Positions 50,370 through 61,138 of a DNA stretch of 64,000 nt are shown one piece after another. The position numbers and the translations under genes are program-made. This stretch comes from Pocillopora verrucosa. Lineage: Eukaryota; Cnidaria; Anthozoa; Scleractinia; Pocilloporidae. Under the pieces are notes generated by a model. That model was not told the DNA's origin. It made no database searches and was given only the letters and a program-made list of their open reading frames with translations. Every line of letters begins with the position of its first letter. Position 1 is the stretch's first letter. The stretch is taken from NCBI RefSeq assembly GCF_036669915.1, contig NC_089313.1, positions 13,695,440-13,759,439 of the forward strand, read 5' to 3'.

Positions 50370-53300
50370 TTACATCCCTTCTCCGTTCTTGTTTGTCACA
50401 AGACCTGCCATCTTTATATTATAGTCGTTGACTTTGTTGTTGATGTTTATCATACAATTCACGGATAAACGGGTGTTGGCAACGACTCTCTTTGTCTCTT
50501 GGTTTATCATGGCATTGCATTCGAACTTTTTCAAAAACAGGTAATAGCTTTCCGCGTCTGCATTTGCACCTCTGCGCCGCCATTGCTGCGAGGCTGACTC
50601 GGGGTCATCAGTTGTACCAAAGGCTAGCAGTTGATCACCGCTTTTAAAAGGCAGACGGACACGGACTAATCGCATCGCGTTGAACATCCTCCAGAGGTAT
50701 TTACTCATCTTGTTCAAGCACTCCACTATGAAGACATTCGGTTCCTGACAGTGGTGGTATTCCTTATTTGCATCTCCCCAGTTTTCGATCATGGACACCC
50801 ACAGGTCATAAGTTAATAGCGGTGTGTTAAACTCGCCCCTGTCGATCGCCTTCATCTGCATACCCTGTACCACATGTCGTATGGCGCCGCGGGTGTGATA
50901 TGCCTCTGCAGCGTAGAGTAGGGCCTTCACGACGTTGTCTGTTGAGGCAGGAATTGTACAAGGCAATCGTTGCTTAAACTTAGTTTTAACTCAGTATTAT
51001 ATGTTATGTTAGTTTAAGATGCAACATAGTTATTTCTTGAATATTAGCGCCCGAGGTATTTGTTTTCAAATGTTCCTGTTCTATCAAACCACTGAGCTAG
51101 ATGTTAGTCATCCAGTGAAAACTGAAAAAAAGCTCTTTTCGGAATCTTTGTAGTTTAACTTTTTCATTTGTCATCATAACTTGTTTTGACAACCAAATCA
51201 ATCGACCACTTATCTGTCGTAGATTTCAAGTGGCCAATGATAACTCATGGGGTAAACATTAACAATAAACAAGGAAACTGCTCTAGGCGCGGGAAGACGC
51301 GAGTACCTAAAACGGGCTTGACTTGAGCTCTGCATTCGACTCATTGGTCTAGAGAGTGGAGTGGGTTTCTAGACCAATCAAAGATGATAACGAAGCAAAA
51401 CCAAATCCAAGCTGAACTACCTTAAACATTCAATAGGGAATAATTTCGAGTCGTTTTAGAGGCTTTTTAGCATGCACTACGTATCACTAATCACCTATCC
51501 CGTTTGGTACATATCCTCCGCCTTGTGATACGGCTGCCACAAACGCTTGGTACCTATTATTGTGGGCGAGTCTGAAGGCTTGGTCGGTTCTTGCCCCTTT
51601 TCTGAAATTTTCAGCGGTGTTCATGTTGTCGAACGCTGTCAGCCAATCGTTCAGAACCTGCCAAGGCTCAGCTTTCATGTTATTTTGAGCTGACGTCGTC
51701 AACGCTTGAAAAAAATTGTTGTTGTACTTGAACATCTTATAATAAGCACTGGCCAATTCTTGCATTTTGTACCTCACTTTTGTTTCAAGTTTCGCAACTT
51801 TGGCAGCAAACGTTTCGGGTAGCTTGAGAAACATCATGGGCATGGCGAATTCCAGAGTGAAGGCGTAAACATTTGTGTCAAATACAAGCTCTGAGGGTTT
51901 GCCAAATCCATTCGGGGCCACGGCTTGAAAATACTGATTAAAGCTCTGTGTGAGGGTTCCAGAATTTACTCCGATGAGCCCGACGTCATAGTCTGACTTG
52001 TAGGTGGCGCTGCCATAAGGTAAAGGAAAACACACTCCAGTTGCAGGGATCTCGAAGCTTTGAATAATGCCGCTGTATTTGTCTCTCTTTTCCTTGCAAG
52101 CAATTAACTGTCTATTACTTTGAAGCCAAAGAACATGGGTTACAAAAAGGTATCTAGCAGCTGTGATGTAAAGGAGGTTGATGGGGGTTCGTGTAGCCAG
52201 TAAATTTTGCCATGGTGTTGCGTGGTTGTTGTTGTTTCTGAAGAATTGCTCTGCTAACTGTGCAGCTGCTGCCCAGCCTCCTTTTCCGATTTGACCTTCA
52301 AAACTTGGTAGCGTCTTCCATTGATCTTTATTGGGATCCTTCTGGAAACCGTAAGCATCAGCAATTTGATTTTTCAACGGCTGAACATCAACATCGATTG
52401 GTGGACCAACTGCGCGCCTGAGAGTATTGAGGAGAGGATAAATCTGATTAGCTCGGAATTGTTCAGCAAATGTTCATTTACGAAGAGCTAGAGAGACAAA
52501 ATCGCAAGTCAAGAGTTTATTTTCCGCGCAATTTCCGGTTATTGATAGAACAAAGTTAACTTTTGGTTCTTGTCTAGTAGATTTACTAATTTTCTTGAAT
52601 GCATTTACTTGCTGTCATCTCGTTTAATAACTGTGCCAGTCATAATGATGATGAAGATGTTTACCGTTTGATTGGTGCAATATCTGAATCTCATCTTTTG
52701 TAGTAATCATGATAACAATAGTTATAATAATGGTAAAAATAATAATTATAATAATGATAAAAATAAATCTGATCCGGCTTAGGGATGTGGAGGCTATTCA
52801 TGGTCAACATTTAGAAATTATTGATCTGAGTGGTCGATTACTTGGGAGACTTTGGCATGGTTATCACTTAGAATTTTTCGATCGAGTCTTTTTTTTTTTT
52901 TTGTCTCTTTTGTTTCTTTTTTCTTTTAATCGTTTTCACCATGACGATGTGGTACACACATAAGAGCGAGGCTCCAAATTAAGTGTGCTCTTAAGAGAGG
53001 CACTGTGAGAGCAGAGTGTCTTCTCTAAGAACACAACGCATAGTCTTGGCCAGGTCTCGAACTCGGGCCTCTCGACGCGGAGTCCAGTGCACTGACCATA
53101 AGGCCTCTGCGCCTCCACTGGGTCTCTCACTGCGCCTCCCGCTGTGACTCCCACGAGTCTGTGAATTTACAAGCTATTCTTCCATTAATACGCAAAAGTT
53201 TTATTCCAATTTTTGGGCTTTACTTTTAGAGAAACGAACTTTTAAGTGTTTTTTTTTGTATGGGCCTCGCTCCCCTCGGTCGGTACTGTGACGACCTCAG

Positions 53301-55452
53301 ACCAAGAGAAAATAAGGCACCAATTCATATTCTCTTGCACGGATCAATATTCCCCGGTACAGCTTTCGCACTTGGTTGGTAAGAATTTATTCCTACAGTA
53401 GTTGAAAATGGGGTTTCTGGCGCATTTTGAGATCAACCTTGATTTTAAAGGTAACTCATATTTAAGGTGGAAGATTAAATTAAATTAAAGACTGTGCCAC
53501 AAGTCACATATTGATTACGGACTCAATCGAAACTGTGAAGAGTGCAAAGAGGTTTGCTTGTGCCACCGAACAACACAAAGGGCATTTTGGGAAATTTGAG
53601 TGGGAGTATGCGCATGGCTGAGTGAAAGATAAGCCTTCCCCCTCAGAATGCTCCGCCGCCTTTCTTACATAATGTTTGCAGCAATTCCTACCTTTCACTA
53701 TCTGATTTTCCTCGGGGAGGCTTAGTTTCGCCGTTTTCCGGCAGATCAATCGGCTGGTTCTCGTCAACATCCATTCTGAACATGGAAACCGGGTAAAGTT
53801 CCCTGTCACACACCTGAGATGTAGTGCACATTTTTTGGTAATATCATTCAAGTGGTAAAGATTACTCACACCCATTCTATTGCGCTCATTTAAACGGTTA
53901 ATGAAACAGATAGGGTGAAGTCAACTGGATATATAGGAGTGACAGATGGAAGAGTAACGGTTGTGGAGAGTAGAAGAACCTTCTACGCTTGTCCTTTGGG
54001 TAATATTCTCTGTATGTTTCTCTGAACAGTTAATCTCGGTAAAATCACAGCTAATAGAATAGGTAAAAAATAGTGAATATTTCCAATTAATTAATTTTTA
54101 ACTCCGAATTTTGCTTTTCTAGTGTTTTAATTCCGAGCCATCTTAGATGGAAATGTATCGCACCTATTGTCACGGAGCTGAAAAAAGCTCGAAATATCCA
54201 AACTTTCAGGATTTGACGAAATTTTTTAAAGCAATCATTCCATTCGCATTTGTTGGATAAGAGATTGCTATTTACCATCTCATATCCAACAGCGCTCATG
54301 GAATAATTGTTAACTAACTAACCTTACAAAGGTTAGTTTCATTGTAGGGGGAAGCTCGCGGTACAAATATGTGAATCTAGTTACACAATGAACCCTCCTA
54401 AAAACAGGTTAGCCCGAGTAAATTTTACTTTTCTTTAGAGTAGCATTACGTCGTTAAGCAAACAAGAGAAGATGATTGAAATAACTGTCAGCTACTCGAA
54501 GGATGTTTTCTATACATAACGCCAGATTCTCGTTAACCCTTTCCAGCCTAAGATCAGTATCCATATTCTCCATAGCCGTCTCTATACATTTCCTTCGTTA
54601 CTGACAAAAATGATTTGTTTACTCATCAAAGCTTCTTAGGTTGCGACCATTTCCTCTACTCTCGTGATCCAGGAGCCCATTACCCGGAGCTTCCATCTTC
54701 CCCACTTACCCTCTGAGTCAACCCCGTCCCGTATCTTTTTATTCTTAGAAGTAGTTCCTACGGGGTTATTCGCGGGTGTTTACATAATAGCCAATCATAA
54801 GAGAGCTGTGGTGCTCTATTATTTACGTCACATGCAGGCCGCACAAAAGTATTTCAATTATGCGAATGTCAGCGTGTTTTCACGGGAAATTAAAGAACCC
54901 CCCCACATATCTCAGTTCTAAAAATAAAAAGATACGGGACAGGGTTGACTCAAGGGTACAATTCGTATGGAGACTCCGGGTAATGGGTTCCTGCATGATC
55001 TTAATGATTAATTAGAGCTGGTCACTCTTAGGGTTTAAAGGGCTCGTGACGGAAAAATAAATTTTATACCTGGTCTGCTGGTAGGGAAATTATCTGAATT
55101 CAGATCGTTTTTTGAGAAATCTTTATGCTTTCCACCGATGACTCATTTGCAAATACTAAACAATATATTCTTATCAGATGGCTTTTGTCCAAAATTTGGT
55201 TATTTGTTAATGAACTCATCTTTTTCACTTCTCAGGATTTTGTTTCACATCTAAAACCCACCTGCAAGACTCTGCTAACGATACATTCTTTGTCTCATAG
55301 TTATCTAATTTGTTAGTGATTTGAAGATATACTTTTTTGATGTTTATATATATATATATATGTATGAATGGAAATCGGTGGGTTGTTTATACATCTCTTA
55401 CCACATGTCCTTGAACCAAAATGAAAACCAAGATCCTCAAAATTGAGATCAT
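50370..55452 (-). CDS. Copy E: putative secreted nucleotidyltransferase-like protein, 4 coding exons
   Basis: Exons are 55402-55452, 53692-53813, 51495-52417 and 50370-50938, giving 554 residues with phases 0, 2 and 1. The leader is [17 protein letters not shown]; exon 2 begins [20 protein letters not shown], both C-like. Exon 3 starts D-like (RRAVGPPIDVDVQPLKNQ) and becomes C-like from about 52260 downward ([20 protein letters not shown]). The GS and DYD motif is intact near residues 193-202, with FDTNVY about 35 residues on. Exon 4 has [17 protein letters not shown], like copy C. Intron 1 holds a 324-bp inverted-repeat element, and intron 2 a SINE in the D-like tract. Function is inferred from the motif only. 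Confidence 0.85.
52970..53158 (-). mobile_element. tRNA-derived SINE in intron 2 of copy E
   Basis: Counterpart of 35575-35768, with an A box at 53088-53098 and a B-box-like sequence at 53053-53063 on the minus strand. It lies within the tract of E that resembles D. Confidence 0.8.
54670..54993. mobile_element. 324-bp MITE with long inverted repeats
   Basis: The left end CAGGAGCCCATTACCCGGAG matches the complement of the right end (CAGGAACCCATTACCCGGAG). The arms extend about 75 bp, including GAGTCAACCC and CCCGTATCTTTTTATT. Copy C lacks it near 24410 and reads CTCATGATATTAATG across the site. Flanks CGTGATC and CATGATC look like a 7-bp target duplication with one mismatch. An 85-codon frame inside is not a gene. 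Confidence 0.88.
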
Positions 55453-55462
55453 TCTGAAGAAC

Positions 55463-58110
55463 CTACAAATATAAATAAGCCGTCAGAATAATGCATTGTC
55501 ATTTATAACACGTGATACAATATTCAGTCGAACAGAAAACAGCGAAGCCGCTAAATGTTTCACTATATTAAACCCAACCTTCCCATCAGGCACTGTGTAC
55601 GTGGCCACATTCCCACCCTGTTTCAAGCGTTTTACCTAAGTGATCGTATTGGTCATTCATCCTTTGTGTTTTGTATATCATAAATATCGAATAATCAAGA
55701 TTTTTAAAAGAACTGTAAAACTATCCGCAGATTGAGCTTTTTCATGACCTCAATGTCATTTATTCAATCAACGATGTTATCTACAGCGTGCAAGGTGTCT
55801 CACAAGGTTGTACAACTAAGAACTGAGCGAAAAAAAAGCCAAAAAAAAAAACAGTTGCAACAACAAAAATGTTCATCAAAATAAAAAATTTCGTTGCTAA
55901 GTGAGTTTTTTTGCCACTTGTATTTAAGTGTTTTAGGAAATCATTAATACTTTATGCGAACTCTTGACTTGAATTTCAAAACAACCTGTTGCCTCTCAGA
56001 TTCGCTTTAAATGCATTGTTTCCCGACCCAAAATCTATCCTTTGTTCGCTAATTCAATGAGATTTCCGAGGAACAACGCGTGTGCTGAATGTTTACGACT
56101 AAATGTGGACTTGCTAAAATGGTAACAGTGTTTAAGAAGTAAAAACCTTTACACTACATCATTGGTAATATTAATACAGTAACTACCAGAAACTCATTTG
56201 TTTCGTTGCGTTAAGTTTTTCACTGACAAAAGCGTCTATTTGACATGTTAAAAAAACTTTCAAATACGAGATCGCCAAGAGTTTATAAAATCTTCAAAAC
56301 TGGACAAAAAATTAGGGCCTGCTACAAGACAGTGAATCGAGGATGACCTCATAATTGCCAAGATGATGTCACCGGTGTGAGAAAGGATTGTACTTTTTAC
56401 AGGTTGTTTTAAAGTAGCTCAGGTTGTATAACTTAGAGTGAAAGACGCAAAGAAGCGAATGTAGTGGTTTTTGTCTTAAAATTCTTTTTGGTGAACCTAT
56501 CTTGACTCGATCAAACTTTTTTTCAAACATTTTGATATTCTAGCCAAGAGTTGACTGATTGCTTTTGAGGTTTTCATTAATATTTAATGTAAATTCTTCA
56601 GTTCAAATTCTGAAACCTGTACCTTTTTCTCACGGAAAAACGGAAAGAAAAAAGCCTTTAGGAAATTATAATATACGCTTTTTTTTTCATCTTTTTTTTT
56701 AATGGTGAACAATTTCCACAAACGTGAAAACAAAGAAAATCACTTAAAAATTCTTACTTCCCCTTGAGTACCCAACAAAACGACTACAGCTAACTTTTTG
56801 GCGCGTAATGGTATGTTCCGTAACGAATCAAGAGTAATATTCTTTTCGCCGTGGATCACAATTCTGAATTAACGAGGGAACTGTTCAAGAGGAAAAGATC
56901 TCCCGAAACAATGATTAATCAGTCATCGCAGAGATAGACTTTTTTCTGAATTTCAGGTGTCTATAAGTTACTACAGTTGTAAAACTGTGAGTAATTCTAC
57001 AGGCGTTCTTTTCATTGCCGCCTTTAATTGAGATAATTTTTATTTATCCTCAACATGTCAGGAAATAAGGTTTTCTGAAGTAACTGGGGTTCAGTGACAA
57101 AGCCTATGTTGAAACACTGTGTTTGGAGAAGCAAAATAAATGACTTGGGAGATAAGTTCAGTTTTCAATCAATCTCAATCATCCACTCAGGTAGATTTTA
57201 TTTTTGAAACGATGGTTGCTTTTTTTATAAATAGACTTGAAGATTTCTGGCTTTCATTGTTTTTTTATTTGAATAAGTTGTTTGAAAAGCTAAAACCATT
57301 AAGAGCTATAATTCAAATTCGACCAAATTCCTGCAGTAAAGGAGTCATAGATACCCGTTAAAACATTGTGTCCTTGTTTTTGTTGTACGGAAACGTAGTG
57401 TATGTACTTTGAAAGTCTTTTACGTACCTCAAATAAGGAGTAGTTGCCTTTTGACCACCAAGTTTCAGATCCGTGCGCACTGTCCGGAAGCCAGGTGAAA
57501 CTTCCAAATGAACTAAGAGCGGGCAGATATTTATGGCCTCAGGTGGACCTTGCCACAAGCTTAGTAATGTTTAAGAAATTATTTCAGAATACGTCATTAG
57601 TAATATGAACACAGAAAACTGCCATGCATTCTTGGCTGGTCAAATGATCAGATACTCCCTCAAAAAAACGAAAAAACAAAAACACTCTGATTGGGAACTT
57701 TGATAAAATCCTAAAAATAAGGTAAAAACTGATTTTGTGTTCTTCAGTGTTCTTCGTCCTTTGAGAGTGATTCTTTATGTGAAAAATTCCCCACCCGACA
57801 AATGAAGCTACAAGTTTACTGCATCGTTAATACTTGGCATAACTGCTTTTTGGGTTGCTTAACATCTCAACACTTTATACGGTAAATAGTTAAAAGTCCT
57901 GCTGTCGATCGACTCGAAATAATGCTCAGCAGTGAAAAAAAAAAAAAAAAAAAAAAAAAAACCGAAAAAAAAAGATTGTGTAAATGGACAGGTAAGGCAA
58001 AAAATTGATTGTCAACTGATCGTAGATTCCGTTACACAATGAAGGTTAGCTGGTACTCTAAGCACGAACAAAGATTCGTTTAAATAAAGTGCTTTTTTAG
58101 TTAAGCCGTT
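55463..58110. other. Upstream region of copy E, conserved with copy C; no coding gene seen
   Basis: Matches 26006-28270. It should contain the promoter and noncoding first exon of copy E. A 27-base A run lies at 57935-57961 and is missing or shorter in block 1. Confidence 0.5.
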
Positions 58111-61100
58111 ATTAATACAGTAATTTCACTGCCGGTGCTTTTGCACTCTAGTTTAAGTGTTCCCGATGAAAATGACTTAAAGATAATAGACTTGAAATAA
58201 ATACACTATTTGGCTCAATTAATAATTATGTAGAATTCGAAAATTGATTTGAGAAGCTTTGGATGAAGAACAGACCATCCTCTTAGACAAGAACCAAGAT
58301 GGTATTAATATTTTGTCACTCGATACAGGAATGACCACGATTAGCCTTAAATCTCTAAGTACTTACTAAAACCTGTCTAATGTTACGTGCACTTGGTTAG
58401 TCATAAATACTTGATCGAAATTCTCAAATCTGATTGCTCTAAATTGCTTTTGCAATCATTCTTTAGTCTTTAGTTACACAAAGGAAATTACCAAAAAGAA
58501 AAAAAAAAACAAAGCCAAGATTGGAATTTAAAAGACTGGTGCGCCAAATTATGCCAAAATAGGAGTCTCTAATAGCCCAACAAAATATGATAAACTTTGA
58601 ACCAAGCCAACGAGCTGTTAGGCTTGGAAAGACGGGAAGCTGATCGCATCTGAGATCATGGCGCGGCACGGTCTCCATTCTAATTAGATTTATTCATGTA
58701 GAAATTAGTTCCGTTTTGGAACTTCACTGTTTATTTAATCTCTCCAGACAGAATGCAATAAAAGTCTTGGATTAGCTCCAAATTTTACACGCACAAATCT
58801 TACTGACCCAATCATTTAGTCTAATGTTGTCACTGTCCATCAGAATTGTCTTTTGGAATACCCTTTATTTAAGCTGAATGGCAACAGTGTCAAAAGTTTA
58901 TTAAGTAAATACCTATCTTATAGAATATAAAGCGAAAAAAAATATAGAACAACCAGCTGAGATATTAAAACAGCATTTACAAGGATTTAAACACGGAATT
59001 TTGAGTCCGGTGAATACATGAACCAAATGTACATCTCGTCCCCTGGCGAAACAGGGTAAACGTTTTGTCTCGAGATGGTCCTCTCAGTTTATTTTTGACA
59101 CAGCTGATTTTTCACAAAACGTTTTTTTTTCTTAGTTAAAGGAAGAGTTGATGTCAAGGCAGTACCTTTCTTCGCAAGCCACCACTTTTCAATTTATGGT
59201 TCTCGCTTTGATATTAGTTTATTTCTCCTTCCACGGTATGGCTTCTAATCTATCCAGACTCCTTTTGTTAATCGCAGTTACTTGAATGAAAAAACTCAGA
59301 ATGTTTTGACGTCAGTTTTTCTACCATACACAACTCTGGCAAATTGCAACGCCATGAACGCTAAAAAGTTGCTCAAACTGGTTGCACCTCCAAAAAAAAA
59401 GTCGTTTTTCCTTATCACCGAGAGACAAAGTCAAGCCAATAAGATTTCCTTTCATTCGCTAAAAGTCAATGAAATGAAATAATGGGACAGAAATTTTTTC
59501 TTTGCAAATTTGCTGTTGTTACCATTTTCACGCTCTTTTAGTGAACAAACAGAACAGCACGCTTACCCGTGAAGAAGGATGGGGAGGCTATGGATTCTGC
59601 ATGTGTTTAAAATTTTCTTGGTAGAAAAGCCCTCGAGCTATAATTGCAAACAATTAAGATGGGCGATAATTTGCGTGAGTGAGCTATCTGTGGCAGTGTT
59701 AGCTGTTATTCTATCCGGTAAAATTCTGACACTCTCGTTGAATCCGCCACCTTTCAATTCAATAACTAGCTTAAGTTGGCTGGTTCTCCAGAACCAATAT
59801 AAACCAGCCACAAGTGACATAAATTGTTTGAGATTGTCAGTTTGATTATTGTCAAATGCTGACTTCACTGAACAGTGTTCTACTTAATTAAGTTTAACAT
59901 CGAGTTGCTTGATAGGATCAAATAAAGATGCAAGTTATTGACTGTTGGGCGGAAGCTGCGGCATGTGGCTAAGCCTTTGAGTGACTCGACCAGCCTCCGT
60001 TAGCTCGTTCTATTCACTGTACTTTCTCACTGTGCGCCAAAGACCGGATGTTGTTCATAATATGACGCCACCAGAAAACGGACACCGTTCGAAATGTATA
60101 CGCCACTCAAGCACGTACAGCTGCAATCCAACAACAGACCCAGTTTAGAAAGGTGCGATCTAAAATCGAATGTCAAAAAGGCGTGCATTAGTCAAATACA
60201 TCAAAACGTCCAAGCGTCGCAAATGACTGGAAAAAACGGGCGCCAGCTAAAGCTAGTAGCACATTGTCTTAAATCACTTTTCATGAATCGGAGGTTCATC
60301 CGAGGTTGGACACCAGCCAAGTTTTGAGGTTTTCCTAAATCAGATTAATGACTGTTCCAATCTCTGTATAACTACATAACTGAATCGCCAAAGTTTTGTT
60401 ATACGGTAAAGCCTTTCACTCGGGGAACATAAAATATAGCGTTGGCTTCCTTTCTTTTTTTAATCGGCTCCTTTCGAAATCAGCGCGATGGCTATAGCTG
60501 GTCTCTCCACAGGCAGCCTAGGCTCCAGCAAAGAGATGATCATCTTGCAAAACAAGAGTCATGGCGAAATATACGAGTTTCACGGTGTGGGAATATTTAC
60601 CACTGTTCTTAGGAAGTAAAAATACAGTCAAATTCTCAATAAAAATATCTCACCTTACTTTCACAATGCATTTCTTATTTTAGAACTCCTAAGAGAAAGA
60701 CCTTCTTTCAGGAGTTCTAAACCTAGAAATGGATAACTCGCTAAAATGCCCTCGTTTCAACAAAGCGGTCACAAAACAATTCCAGTTCCCCCCACCCCCT
60801 TGACTGCGTTCTATAAATCGCCTGCTAATCTGCTCCCAGCCCGTTGGGATTTCAAGCAGTTTCTGTTTCCTTGAAAAATTTGTTTCATTTTTCCAGATTG
60901 GCCTAAAACATCCCTATTTGAGGAGGGTTGATTCAAAAGTTTTATGCTTTTCTAACCCCTCCGCCAGTCCCCCTCGACCCTCGCACTGTCCAAAATTGAT
61001 GGCCAGGTTGCAATGTTTCGAATCAGTGTGGCCGCTAAGCAAAATGGCCGCAGTATGTTAGCTTAAAATTTTCAAAAACTTTACTTTATCCGAAAACAGT

Positions 61101-61138
61101 TTGGATGTGACATTTCAACGTTATTTTGTTTGTAAAGG
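58111..61138. other. Non-duplicated spacer between copy E and ZMAT5; no gene seen
   Basis: Here the block duplication ends and sequence appears single-copy within the window. Short frames exist on both strands but none has a recognisable motif or splice-site support. The ZMAT5 promoter is expected in the last few hundred bases; no clear TATA box is seen there. Confidence 0.5.
60679..60721. repeat. Short hairpin upstream of ZMAT5
   Basis: TTTAGAACTCCT pairs perfectly with AGGAGTTCTAAA, and an inner GAAAG pairs with CTTTC. Four unpaired bases lie on one side and a small loop at the tip. Function unknown. Confidence 0.5.

Larger units (their letters stand above)
30660..58110. repeat. Segmental duplication, block 2 (genes D and E); partner 8400-28270
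   Basis: Collinear with block 1 but longer. The extra length comes from the 38745-42823 transposon, the second tandem copy of the spacer starting at about 44404, the composite insert at 45681-46957, the Penelope-like fragment at 31177-31735, and small insertions. Block 1 instead has the copy-C intron insertions and the 16729-16812 array. Confidence 0.85.

Noticed and set aside
54664..54921. Plus-strand 85-codon frame
   Set aside because: It lies inside the inverted-repeat MITE and its ends are the repeat arms.
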